A DNA stretch of 64,000 bases from assembly GCA_023411375.1 (NCBI GenBank), contig JAEYOW010000016.1:62001-126000 (forward strand), in the 5' to 3' direction. The DNA comes from Bacillota bacterium. Its GTDB lineage: Bacteria > Bacillota > Clostridia > Christensenellales > Aristaeellaceae. The notes under the pieces are model-generated. The model was not told where the DNA came from. It made no database searches and was given only the letters and a program-made list of their open reading frames with translations. Positions within the stretch are counted from its first letter, which is position 1, and the number at the start of each line of letters is the position of its first letter. A program made the translations under genes and the position numbers. Shown one piece after another: positions 26,315-34,797 of this stretch.

Positions 26315-26980
26315 TTATTTCGCCAGAAAACGCTCAAAGCGCTCGATGTTTTCCTTTTTTCCGACGACGGCGATTACGTCGCCGTCGCTAAGCGGCGCAT
26401 CCGGATTGATTTCGATGATGGTTTTTTCACCGCGCACGATGGCGATTACATTCAGGCCAAAGCGCCCGCGGAAGTCGAAGCTCCGGATGGTTTTTCCATG
26501 AATGCGGTCGTTTAGGCGAATCTCGGTGATGTCGGCTTCGTCGCTTAGGGAAAGATGGTCCAGAATGCTCGTGGAGCTAAGCTTTCCGGCAAGACGCACG
26601 GCCATATCGCGTTCCGGAAACACCACCGACGCGCCGAGGCTCTTAAGAATGGTTCCCTGGTCGTCTGTCGTCGCCTTGGCAATGATGTTGGGCACACCGA
26701 GCTGTTTGACATGCAATGTGGCGAGGATGCTTGCGTCGATCTTTTCACCGATACAGATCACAACGGTGTCGCAGTTCTGTATGCCGGTTTCCCGGAGCGT
26801 TTCAAGCGAAAGGTCGCTGACGACAAACGCGTGCTCGGTATAGGGGCGAAGGGCCTTTACCTTGCTCTCGTCCCCGTCGATCACCAGCACCTCGGCATCG
26901 GCCTGCGCAAGCTTGATTGCAAGAGCGCTGCCAAAGCGCCCAAGCCCGATGATACCATAGGAATTCGTGAATTTCTGCAT
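26315..26980 (-). CDS. ktrA: potassium uptake regulatory subunit KtrA (RCK protein)
   Basis: KtrA forms the cytoplasmic gating ring on the KtrB potassium channel-like transporter. The 221 residues have an N-terminal Rossmann RCK_N domain (GLGRFGSALA, IDGDE) and a C-terminal RCK_C domain (about residues 140-221). In Firmicutes, RCK_C of Ktr proteins commonly binds cyclic di-AMP, and darA in this window is another receptor of that signal. GAAAGGAAAAG precedes the ATG. It lies 14 bases after ktrB. Confidence 0.93.
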   Translation of the reverse strand: MQKFTNSYGIIGLGRFGSALAIKLAQADAEVLVIDGDESKVKALRPYTEHAFVVSDLSLETLRETGIQNCDTVVICIGEKIDASILATLHVKQLGVPNIIAKATTDDQGTILKSLGASVVFPERDMAVRLAGKLSSTSILDHLSLSDEADITEIRLNDRIHGKTIRSFDFRGRFGLNVIAIVRGEKTIIEINPDAPLSDGDVIAVVGKKENIERFERFLAK

Positions 26981-26994
26981 ACTGCTTTTCCTTT

Positions 26995-28308
26995 CTAACC
27001 AATGGTTACGGCTTCCTCGGTGTAACGCGCGCCCGGCTCCTTCGAAACCGCGCCAAGCAGCGCGATGGTCAGCGGCCCTAACCGGCCAACGAACATGACC
27101 AGCACAAGCAGCAGCTTGCCGGGGTCTCCAAGCGCGGGGGTGATGCCGGTCGAAAGGCCGACGGTGCCAAAGGCGGAAACCGTTTCAAACAAAAGCTTCA
27201 TAAAATCATATTCCGGCTCCAGCACGCACAGCGTAAAGGTACCTGCGCAAACGACGCTAAGCGACAGCAAAAGAATGGTAAACGCCTTGCCGACAGCCTC
27301 GCCCGGAAGCGTGCGGTGGAACGCCCCCGGCCGCCTGCCTACCATCGTTCCTCTGACTGACTGCAAAAGCGTAAAAAGCGTGCTTGTTTTGATACCGCCG
27401 CCTGTGGAACCGGGCGATGCGCCGATAAACATGAGAATGACGAGCGCAAACAGCCCGGCGTTTGAAAACGAGCCGATTGAAAAAGTAGAAAAACCCGCCG
27501 TACGCGCGGAAACGCTCTGAAACAGCGCGCCGAGCCATGTGATGTTCGCTTCTGTCACCTTCAGTAAAAGCATGCCCGATACAATCAGCACGCCGGAGGT
27601 TACCAGAACGATCTTGGATTGCAAAGTCAACGCTTTAAAGCGCCGCTTTTTCAGCATGTCGAGGATAACCAGAAAGCCGATGCCGCCAAAGAAAATCAGG
27701 CCGCAGGTGGTGAGGTTGAGCAGCACGTCGCTTTGAAAGGGAATCAGGTTGGTTAGTCCGCCCAGAATATCGAAGCCCGCGTTGTTGAACGCCGCGATGG
27801 AGTGAAACACACTGATGCCAAGCGCATGCAGCGGCTCGTACCGCGTGCTGAAGGAGATGTAGGACAGTCCGGCGCCAACCGCCTCAAAGCAAAGCGTCAT
27901 CAGCAGGATTTTTCGCACAAGAGATACCGCGCCACGAAAAGAATCAAGGTTCAGCGCTTCCTTGACCAGCAGGCGGCTTTTCAGTCCCACGCGCCGGCGT
28001 GCCAGCAGAATAAACCCGACGCCTACGGAGGTAACGCCCAGGCCGCCGATCTGGATCAGCAGCGCGACAATGGCGCAGCCGACAGGCGTAAAGGTATCCG
28101 CCGTGTCAACGGCGATTAGTCCGGTGACGCATACCGCGCTGGTTGAAGTGAACAGCGCGTCCGTAAAGGATACGCTTACGCCCTCGTTGTGCATGGCGGG
28201 CAGGGACAGCAGCCCAGCTCCGGCAAGGATGACCGCCGCAAAGCCACATACCAACGCAAGACCTGGCGGCATCCGCTTTATACGCGTCCAAAGATGAAAG
28301 GTATTCAT
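26995..28308 (-). CDS. ktrB: potassium transporter membrane subunit KtrB (Trk family)
   Basis: KtrB is the membrane pore of the Ktr potassium uptake system. About 437 residues contain four pore-loop repeats with conserved glycines (SAVCVTGL, FNNAGFD, SARTAGFST and AFGTVGLSTG) and matching membrane pairs. The frame can start at TTG 28317 or ATG 28308. Neither has a perfect ribosome-binding site, and I use the ATG. It is followed 14 bases later by ktrA and preceded by a small membrane protein gene. Confidence 0.94.
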   Translation of the reverse strand: MNTFHLWTRIKRMPPGLALVCGFAAVILAGAGLLSLPAMHNEGVSVSFTDALFTSTSAVCVTGLIAVDTADTFTPVGCAIVALLIQIGGLGVTSVGVGFILLARRRVGLKSRLLVKEALNLDSFRGAVSLVRKILLMTLCFEAVGAGLSYISFSTRYEPLHALGISVFHSIAAFNNAGFDILGGLTNLIPFQSDVLLNLTTCGLIFFGGIGFLVILDMLKKRRFKALTLQSKIVLVTSGVLIVSGMLLLKVTEANITWLGALFQSVSARTAGFSTFSIGSFSNAGLFALVILMFIGASPGSTGGGIKTSTLFTLLQSVRGTMVGRRPGAFHRTLPGEAVGKAFTILLLSLSVVCAGTFTLCVLEPEYDFMKLLFETVSAFGTVGLSTGITPALGDPGKLLLVLVMFVGRLGPLTIALLGAVSKEPGARYTEEAVTIG

Positions 28309-28383
28309 TGTTTTCAACTCTAAACAACCCCTCTGGCGGGGATAAGTCCGCGCTATAGCGCAGGTAAACTTTGAAACTGAGAA

Positions 28384-28767
28384 TTAGGCCGGCGGAGGCG
28401 GCGCCAGCTTGGGATGATTGATATAAAAGACGAAATGATTGTTTCTGCGTCTCGGCATGAAAAAAGACCGGCGCCAGCGCGCGCATATCAGCAAAAGCAG
28501 ATAGACGGCGGTCAGAATGTAGAACAGGCGCACGGTCTGACAACGGCCGGCCTCAGCCGCCTGATTAAAAAGGCGGAGCGCCGGGGACGCGGGAAGCAGG
28601 TAACCGTGCTCGCCATGATCAACTTCATTTAAACTAACAAAGTGAAAAGACGCGTTTTCGTCCATGGATTCCAACCTGCCGGGAAACGCGCCGTCCGGTA
28701 GAGGACAGACAAAAAGAAGGAAGAACAGCAGTACTGTGGCAAAAAGAACCCGGCGCAGCGCGTTCAT
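28384..28767 (-). CDS. small secreted or membrane protein, 127 aa, unknown
   Basis: I do not recognise this protein. It has a strongly hydrophobic N-terminus (MNALRRVLFATVLLFFLLFVCP, signal peptide or anchor), a short extracytoplasmic region, a second membrane segment (about residues 82-97, ILTAVYLLLLICARWRR) and a basic tail ending in a proline run. GGAGGG is perfectly placed before the ATG at 28767. It has its own promoter and lies 75 bases upstream of ktrB in the same direction. Confidence 0.75.
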   Translation of the reverse strand: MNALRRVLFATVLLFFLLFVCPLPDGAFPGRLESMDENASFHFVSLNEVDHGEHGYLLPASPALRLFNQAAEAGRCQTVRLFYILTAVYLLLLICARWRRSFFMPRRRNNHFVFYINHPKLAPPPPA

Positions 28768-28804
28768 CGCTATCCCTCCAAAGAATACAAACTTCACCAA
28801 ATAC

Positions 28805-28833
28805 AATATAGCACGAAGACACATGTGTGTCAA
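28805..28833 (-). promoter_or_regulatory. sigma-A-like promoter for the small membrane protein-Ktr-Pit unit
   Basis: TTGACA (28828-28833) and TATATT (28805-28810) are 17 bases apart on the minus strand. The spacer contains the palindrome ACACATGTGT (28819-28828), a possible operator. The -35 overlaps the end of the upstream Crp/Fnr gene. Confidence 0.7.
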
Positions 28834-29498
28834 TTCTCTTTCACAAGTTCAAAGCGGTTTTTCGAAAAGCGGATTACGCCCTCGTCGCGCAGCACGCACA
28901 GCGCCTTGGACATAGCGCTTCTTTCCACGCAGAGATAGTCGGCCAACTGCTGGCGGTTAAAGGGGATATCAAAGGAGGGACCGCCCTTGCGAAGCGCCTC
29001 CGCCGACAGGTAGGAGAGCAGCTTGTCCCGCGTTGTGCGCTGCGACATGTGAGTAAGCTTTTCGTTTAGCCGGAGGTTTTTCCCGGCAAGATCGCGCAGT
29101 AAATTTTGAACGACATTGCCGTGAAAGGCGCATGCGGCCGGGCATGGCGCAAGCAACCGCGACGCGTTTAAAAACAGCGCGCATGAGGGTTCCTCGGCCA
29201 CGACGCTTACATTTAACGTGGCGGATGGGATGCACGCGAAGGATTCAGCAAAAATCTGCCCGGGCCGAACCTTTGCCAAAAGGTTTCTGTTGCCCCAGAA
29301 ATCCTCCTGTATGATCTGCACGCTTCCCCTGAGCAGCATGCCGAGATCCTGCGTGTGTTCGCCGGCGTGGAACAGATAGCTGTTTTTGGCAAAAGCGCGG
29401 ACCTTTGCGTTCTGACAGGAAAGCAGCGTTTCAATATCAGCTTCCGAAACATTATTAAAAAGCGGGGATGATTTGATAACCGGTAAAAACTCTTTCAA
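28830..29498 (-). CDS. Crp/Fnr family transcriptional regulator
   Basis: The 222-residue protein has a cyclic-nucleotide-binding beta-roll (about residues 15-120, with HAGEHTQDLGMLLRGSVQI) and a C-terminal winged helix (about 170-215, NRQQLADYLCVERSAMSKALCVLRDEGVI). No N-terminal FNR-type cysteine cluster is present. The frame is open upstream to 29687, but AGGAGG sits six bases before TTG 29498, which I choose. It is divergent from an iron-sulfur protein gene, an arrangement often seen near hybrid-cluster-protein regulons. An inverted repeat overlaps its -35 box, suggesting autoregulation. Confidence 0.9.
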   Translation of the reverse strand: MKEFLPVIKSSPLFNNVSEADIETLLSCQNAKVRAFAKNSYLFHAGEHTQDLGMLLRGSVQIIQEDFWGNRNLLAKVRPGQIFAESFACIPSATLNVSVVAEEPSCALFLNASRLLAPCPAACAFHGNVVQNLLRDLAGKNLRLNEKLTHMSQRTTRDKLLSYLSAEALRKGGPSFDIPFNRQQLADYLCVERSAMSKALCVLRDEGVIRFSKNRFELVKEN

Positions 29499-29541
29499 AA
29501 CAATCCTCCTATGTTGTAAATGCAACGGACTTTTCATGCTG

Positions 29542-29570
29542 ATTTTAGTATGATCTGCTTGCAAAGTCAA
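29542..29570 (-). promoter_or_regulatory. sigma-A-like promoter for the Crp/Fnr gene
   Basis: TTGACT (29565-29570) and TAAAAT (29542-29547) are 17 bases apart on the minus strand. Confidence 0.65.
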
Positions 29571-29586
29571 CGGAAAAGTTGCTTTG
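29561..29586. promoter_or_regulatory. candidate Crp/Fnr operator (interrupted inverted repeat)
   Basis: GCAAAG-T-CAAC and GTTG-CTTTGC are complementary apart from one extra T and flank GGAAAA. It covers the -35 box of the Crp/Fnr gene and lies 30 bases upstream of the divergent iron-sulfur gene. Confidence 0.45.
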
Positions 29587-29615
29587 CCACAGAGTAAACA
29601 GGGAGGATGGATCGT

Positions 29616-30308
29616 ATGATTCGCAAGATCATTCATATCGACGGGGATAAATGCAATGGGTGCGGCGCATGCGCCGCCGCGTGCCATGAGGGCGCGATCG
29701 GCATGGTGGATGGAAAGGCAAAGCTTCTCAGGGACGATTATTGCGACGGGTTAGGCGACTGTCTTCCCGCCTGTCCAACGGGCGCTATCACCTTTGTTGA
29801 GCGGGAGGCGGCGGCTTATGACGAGGCAGCTGTCAAGGCAAAAAAAGAAGATCGAAAACTGCCGTGCGGCTGCCCGGGCACGCAATCCCGCAGCATCCAC
29901 AGGGAGTATGCGCAGGCGGTAAAACCAGCCGGGAACGAAAGCAGGGAAAGCATGCTGTCCCAATGGCCGGTACAAATAAAGCTGGTACCCGTAAACGCGC
30001 CATATTTCGATGGGGCGCACCTGTTGATTGCCGCGGATTGCGCCGCCTATGCCTACGGTAATTTTCACGAGCGCTTTATTCGCGGGCATGTGACGCTGAT
30101 CGGCTGCCCGAAGCTGGATGAGGGGGATTATACGGAAAAGCTGACGGCCATTATCGGCGGTAACGATATTCAAAGCGTAACGATTGTGCGCATGGAGGTC
30201 CCCTGCTGCGGCGGGCTGGAAAACGCCGCAAAGAACGCCCTGAAGGCCAGCGGTAAATTTATTCCTTGGCAGGTGGTCACGGTTTCTACGGATGGCGGCA
30301 TTCTGTAA
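29616..30308 (+). CDS. dicluster 4Fe-4S ferredoxin-like protein
   Basis: The 230-residue protein has two 4Fe-4S motifs: CNGCGACAAAC followed by CDGLGDCLPACP, the second with an unusual CX5C opening that is normal for this clostridial family. A further CGCPG and a C-terminal half with IAADCAAYAYGNF, IGCPKLDE and EVPCCGG follow. Such proteins are probable electron carriers, often near hcp or Crp/Fnr genes. GGGAGG is nine bases before the ATG at 29616; the ATG at 29607 is too close. It is divergent from the Crp/Fnr regulator, its likely controller. Confidence 0.88.
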   Translation: MIRKIIHIDGDKCNGCGACAAACHEGAIGMVDGKAKLLRDDYCDGLGDCLPACPTGAITFVEREAAAYDEAAVKAKKEDRKLPCGCPGTQSRSIHREYAQAVKPAGNESRESMLSQWPVQIKLVPVNAPYFDGAHLLIAADCAAYAYGNFHERFIRGHVTLIGCPKLDEGDYTEKLTAIIGGNDIQSVTIVRMEVPCCGGLENAAKNALKASGKFIPWQVVTVSTDGGIL

Positions 30309-30329
30309 CGCCAAGCGGGAGCACAGCAG

Positions 30330-30363
30330 GGCCGGACGCGGCAAACGGAAGCGTCCGGCCTTT
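30330..30363 (+). terminator. hairpin terminator after the iron-sulfur gene
   Basis: GGCCGGACGC (30330-30339) pairs perfectly with GCGTCCGGCC (30351-30360), followed by TTT. Outer GCCAAG and CTTTGGC bases can extend the stem. Confidence 0.6.
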
Positions 30364-30499
30364 GGCATGACAAAATATGAAGTGGTGCGATGATTTTTTC
30401 TTTTTTTAAGTAGCATGAAACCTTCAAAAAGTGTTTCAGTGTGAATACAGGTAAACGACTTAATCGGTGCGCCGTATAATGTATCTGATCAATGCGGAT

Positions 30500-32071
30500 T
30501 TATATTCGATCGGAGCGTAATGTGTTTTTAATTTTCTTTTTGCAATTCAGGCGCTTTGTAACTGCATTTAAACCAAGCATCGCCATAACAAGGTATAGCG
30601 GCGAAAAAACAAACAAATATCTGGGCCAGTTTTCACCCAGCAGATTATAAGCCGCCATGCCGACAACCGCGAGGCCAAGTATAAAAATGATGAGCGGCTG
30701 ATCCTTGGTTGCAAGAACCGAAACGGCAGCTAGTAGCAGTACAGCCAGCCAAATGATCTGTTGAAGCGATACATAATAAAGGTGGTATGCGCCGCCCTTG
30801 AGGTAAATATCCCTGAAAAAGGCGGAAAAAGGATCTGTGCGTGGAGGCAGGTAATCCACATAGGCGCAATCGGCAAAAAAATTTCCGTCCGCATGCGGTT
30901 TATAGAGCTTAATCAGCGCCAACTTTGCAAATTGCCTTGGAGACATGCTGCTAAGCCGTTTCTCAATTTCCTGGAGATTTGCCGATTGTCGCTCTTTGAT
31001 GGTGGGAAAGCTTTGCGAAAACTGAAAATCTCTCGGAGAGAACTCACCCAGGGTTTTGTAGTTGGCTCCCATCATCAAATAATGAGTAACGGTACAGGCC
31101 TCCTGAGGGTTTTTTGAGCCTGCGAGAGCTGTTATAGCTGTACTTTTCCATAAGGAAGCAGGCAAAAACGAGATAATCAATGCGGCTGCAATAAGAATCG
31201 TCTTTTTCAGAAAGCTCCCGATGCTGATTTTCCTGCTGATAGCCAAAGAAACGCTATAGATAACGGCAGCAATCCATAAGATAAGGATTGTTGGACGAAT
31301 GGCGTAACCAAAAAAGCAAATTAACGAAAACCAGAACCATTTAATAAAGCCGGTATGCTTTCCCGTAAGCACCCAAAGCGCCAACACGGGGAAAAGAACG
31401 GAATATATATCGGAATAGGGGATCATCATAAACTGAGATGTGCCGATCCAGACAGCACCTACCCATGCCGTGATCCACAGGATGGAGGTGCGCTTTGTTA
31501 AACGGTAAACAACCACGGCGAGGAGCCCGGTCGATACATTCAGTAAAAGCGCCCCGACATAAGGGAAGAATATTTGCGGATCGCCGAAGCCAAGCAAAAG
31601 AGCTAAGCGAATGATGTAGGAGGTCAACAGCGCATTGGGCGCGTTATGCGGATAAATGCGGAAGAACTCCATATTGGGCACCGATGCGCCGGTGGCAAGC
31701 GCGTACGCGCCCGCATAGGTCTCACTGGATTCACAAATGGGATAAAACCGGGTGGTATATACCCAGCAAAATTGAAAAGCAAAAAAGCAAATCTGAAATA
31801 AAGCAAGGCGCTTGAGCGGTGAGAGACGTCCCTCGGACTTTGCATCCCTTTGCGCAAGCCATATCAGGCAGCCAAGCAGGGCTAGCACAAAGGGAAGAAG
31901 AACGAGATTCAAAGGCGCTTGCTGATGATCGTATGAAAACCCCCAAAAAAGCTGTCCAATAAACATCAACAGCAAAACGGCAACAAAATAAGTTATAAAG
32001 ACGAAAGATAGCAGCCTGAAGAATAACGGGAGTTTTTTGACGCTATTTATAGGCTGATTGTCAATACTCAA
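30500..32071 (-). CDS. polytopic GT-C-type glycosyltransferase-like membrane protein
   Basis: The 523-residue protein has about 11-13 membrane segments and resembles the mannosyltransferase/ArnT-type GT-C superfamily, which uses polyprenyl-phosphate sugars outside the membrane. The candidate active-site loop is FYPICESSETYAGA near residue 110; assignment is by topology and is tentative. The start is TTG with GAGGGTG upstream. Its DNA is visibly AT-richer than its neighbours, suggesting transfer. It is divergent from a polysaccharide co-polymerase homologue, so a surface-polymer role is plausible. Confidence 0.7.
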   Translation of the reverse strand: MSIDNQPINSVKKLPLFFRLLSFVFITYFVAVLLLMFIGQLFWGFSYDHQQAPLNLVLLPFVLALLGCLIWLAQRDAKSEGRLSPLKRLALFQICFFAFQFCWVYTTRFYPICESSETYAGAYALATGASVPNMEFFRIYPHNAPNALLTSYIIRLALLLGFGDPQIFFPYVGALLLNVSTGLLAVVVYRLTKRTSILWITAWVGAVWIGTSQFMMIPYSDIYSVLFPVLALWVLTGKHTGFIKWFWFSLICFFGYAIRPTILILWIAAVIYSVSLAISRKISIGSFLKKTILIAAALIISFLPASLWKSTAITALAGSKNPQEACTVTHYLMMGANYKTLGEFSPRDFQFSQSFPTIKERQSANLQEIEKRLSSMSPRQFAKLALIKLYKPHADGNFFADCAYVDYLPPRTDPFSAFFRDIYLKGGAYHLYYVSLQQIIWLAVLLLAAVSVLATKDQPLIIFILGLAVVGMAAYNLLGENWPRYLFVFSPLYLVMAMLGLNAVTKRLNCKKKIKNTLRSDRI

Positions 32072-32232
32072 GCTTTAAGCACCCTCTTTCTATATGTAAA
32101 TGAATTATATCAACGTCTTTAGACAATGTCAATCGCAGCCTGGATCCTTCTGTGGCGCAGAATATCTTGCCATCACAGGCATCCTGTGATATCCTATAAG
32201 ATGGAAACGGATGCAAAAGAGGTGGGCAAATC

Positions 32233-33588
32233 ATGAAGAGAACGGCGCGGAAGTGGAGAAGCGCGCTGCCCTGGACGGCTTTGCTTTGCTTTGTGCTCGG
32301 TTCCGCCATGGCAATCTATACCTATTGCTATGAGACGGACCAGTTCCGCGCAGTCTTTTCATTCTTCGTCCAGCCCGGCGGCGCGTATGCCGATAAGGCC
32401 CCCCTGGAGGCGGCGCGCATGCTGGCGCGGGATTGTGATGCCTTGCTTAATACCGCGTCGTTTCGCGCCGCCGTATTAAGCCGGTGCGAGACGGACGGGC
32501 GATGCCGGGTGGCGGCGCGCGGCGTGGACGGCACGCATGTTGTCGAGCTGGAGGCAACCGGTGGTGATGCGGCCATGGTTCAAATGCTCGCAAACGCGGC
32601 GGGAGACGAACTGCTCGCCCGTGTGGCGGGGGTTTTACACGCTGAAAACGCTGCGGAGTTGGAACGAGCCTCTCTGCCGGAAACGCCCTATGCGCCGAAC
32701 CGCCCGCTGAAAATTCTTTGGACCGTTTTAGGCGCGTTTACGGCGGGGTCGCTTTTGGGATGCATTTTTGGCAGCCCGCGAAAGCCGCTTGGCGCCGGGC
32801 CGGATGTGCAAAGGGAACTGGCGGTTCCTTTTCTTGGCGCGGTATTGGATTGCCGTGCGGACGTGCGCCGATTTTTGAGGAAAAGCAAAAAATCGCTGGA
32901 CGCAGGCATGCTTTCGGGATATATGAATCGTTTGGTTCGTGAGAATGTGCGCTCCGCCGCGCTTTTGCTCAGGCTCGCGGCGCGCGCCTGCCGCTCAAAC
33001 ACGGCGGTGGTGACAGGCGTTCGCACGGGAGAGGGCAAGAACGCTTTTGTGGCGCTACTTGCGATGGAACTGGCGCAGCAGGGTTTCCGGGTGCTGCTGG
33101 CGGACATGGAGAGCGAAAACCCATCTCTGGGAAGCATGCTTGGCCTTCGCGGCCGCGCCGATCTTTTTGACTATCTGAGCGGCGGCGCAACGCTGGGCGA
33201 AACGGTTGTTGCTACGCAGGCGGCGGGCCTTTGCTTTATCGACAACCGGCATGCCGAACTTTCCATCAGCGGAATCGCGGCTACGGAGAGGTTTGCGTCT
33301 TTCCTGCGCAGCGCGTCCGATAACTTTGATTTTGTTCTGCTGTGCGCCGCGCCGGCCGCCGCCTGCGCAGACGCGGCGCTGCTGGGCTCCATGGCCGGCG
33401 TTACACTGCTTGCCGCCGCCGACGGGCGTTATACGGTTGAAGAGCTCAACACTTTGGCCGCCCAACTAGAGCGTGCCGTCAACTGTCTGGCGGGCGTGGT
33501 GTTCACAGGAACGCCCATGCGCCGGATGCGCCGCTATGCGGCCCTTGGTGAGAGCGATGTGGATGGAGGCGGGCCGGAGGCCTGCTGA
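32233..33588 (+). CDS. degenerate polysaccharide co-polymerase/BY-kinase-like protein
   Basis: The 451-residue protein has the Wzz/Wzc layout: a membrane segment at about 12-32, an unusually short exterior loop, a second segment at about 158-180, and a ParA/BY-kinase-like domain from about 210. The nucleotide site is altered. Walker A reads GVRTGEGKN with Asn270 where Ser or Thr is expected, A' reads LLADMES, and the Walker B position reads LLCAAP without Asp. No C-terminal tyrosine cluster is present. It is therefore probably not an active kinase and may act structurally in polymer assembly. AGAGGTGGG precedes the ATG. Confidence 0.75.
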   Translation: MKRTARKWRSALPWTALLCFVLGSAMAIYTYCYETDQFRAVFSFFVQPGGAYADKAPLEAARMLARDCDALLNTASFRAAVLSRCETDGRCRVAARGVDGTHVVELEATGGDAAMVQMLANAAGDELLARVAGVLHAENAAELERASLPETPYAPNRPLKILWTVLGAFTAGSLLGCIFGSPRKPLGAGPDVQRELAVPFLGAVLDCRADVRRFLRKSKKSLDAGMLSGYMNRLVRENVRSAALLLRLAARACRSNTAVVTGVRTGEGKNAFVALLAMELAQQGFRVLLADMESENPSLGSMLGLRGRADLFDYLSGGATLGETVVATQAAGLCFIDNRHAELSISGIAATERFASFLRSASDNFDFVLLCAAPAAACADAALLGSMAGVTLLAAADGRYTVEELNTLAAQLERAVNCLAGVVFTGTPMRRMRRYAALGESDVDGGGPEAC

Positions 33589-33638
33589 TCCCGCCTATAC
33601 TGGCCGCCGTATGGCGCGGCTGAAGGAGGAACCAGACG

Positions 33639-34790
33639 ATGGATTTGCTGCGGACGATTTTGGTCTACATGTCGATGGTGTTTGTCGCTTCGGTGCAGAG
33701 CGCGCCCGAACCGTCTCTTCTGCCGGAGGTGGACGTGCCCACGCCAACGCCTTATGTGGAGGCTGCCGCGACCTCAACCCCCGCTCCCACGCCAACCCCC
33801 ACGCCGGTCCCCACCATCGATATTTCGCCCAACCCGGATTATAAAACCATCAAGGTGGGCGATAACGGCGAGGACGTGCGCGCCATGCAGCAAAAGCTGG
33901 CTGAATATGGCTACTATACCGGCGAGATAGACGGCCGTTTCGGCAACCAAACACGCCGCGCTGTGGAAAAATTCCAGTATCAGCACGGCCTCAGCGTGGA
34001 CGGTATTGCGGGAAAGCGGACTCTGACCGTGCTTTACGACAGCGATGATATCCGCAGGGCGCCTGTGGATGCGACGCCAAGTCCGTCCCCGTCGCAGACG
34101 CCGGGGAGCGGCACGCTTTTGACCGCCGCCACAAGCGGCGCGCCAAGCAACACTCCGGAACCCACTTTTGCTCCTGATGCAACGGAATCCACGCCCGGGA
34201 CGGACGCAACCACGGCCGCCGCCGCGCGCGAGCCCGCCGGCTCGTTGCCGCCGGAGGCAAGCGCCCAGCCCACCCAGACGGTTGGGCCGGTCCAATCGCC
34301 GGGTACGGTGCAAACCGCCGCGCCGACGGATACGCCGGTTCCCGAATTTCAGCCCATGGAAGGATATACGGTCAGGCTTGCGTCCTCGACAGCTCCTGTT
34401 TCACGCGCTGCCGCCGAAGGGCAAGCGCCTCAGCCGCTGCCGCCCTATGCCTACGGCGAAACGATCTATCTTCCGCTATTCAGCATACTGGAGGATGCCG
34501 GGGTAAACATCATTACAACCGATACGGTTGAAATGGACGAATTTGCGTTTGCCCTCAACAGTGACATTTTCCGCATCACCTGTACCCAAAACCTGGCAGG
34601 AGAGCCGGAAAATCTCGAGGTATACAAAAATAACGAGCCCCAAATTCTGCCTGTCCGTGATATCCGCATTGCGCAGGGCGTGCTGTACCTGCCCGCTGAA
34701 AGCATACAGAGCCTTACGGGCATCTTCTTCAAGGTGGGTGAGACAGAAAAGGCGGTTGTCGTGACCATGCCCGCCACGGCGGCGGAATAA
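33639..34790 (+). CDS. secreted peptidoglycan-binding protein with Pro/Thr linkers
   Basis: The 383-residue protein has an N-terminal signal or anchor (residues 1-22), a TPTP linker, a PG_binding_1 domain (about 72-132, VRAMQQKLAEYGYYTGEIDGRFG), a long low-complexity Pro/Ala/Thr linker (about 140-250) and a C-terminal beta domain (about 270-378). The last resembles copper-amine-oxidase-N/stalk domains. It should bind the cell wall. GAAGGAGG precedes the ATG. It lies 50 bases after the co-polymerase homologue, probably in the same transcript, and ends at a strong hairpin. Confidence 0.85.
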   Translation: MDLLRTILVYMSMVFVASVQSAPEPSLLPEVDVPTPTPYVEAAATSTPAPTPTPTPVPTIDISPNPDYKTIKVGDNGEDVRAMQQKLAEYGYYTGEIDGRFGNQTRRAVEKFQYQHGLSVDGIAGKRTLTVLYDSDDIRRAPVDATPSPSPSQTPGSGTLLTAATSGAPSNTPEPTFAPDATESTPGTDATTAAAAREPAGSLPPEASAQPTQTVGPVQSPGTVQTAAPTDTPVPEFQPMEGYTVRLASSTAPVSRAAAEGQAPQPLPPYAYGETIYLPLFSILEDAGVNIITTDTVEMDEFAFALNSDIFRITCTQNLAGEPENLEVYKNNEPQILPVRDIRIAQGVLYLPAESIQSLTGIFFKVGETEKAVVVTMPATAAE

Positions 34791-34797
34791 GCGCCGT

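Noticed and set aside
33750..33830. Short TPTP-coding tandem repeat as a CRISPR-like or VNTR array
   Set aside because: The repeats are imperfect codon repeats of a Pro/Thr linker with no spacer structure.
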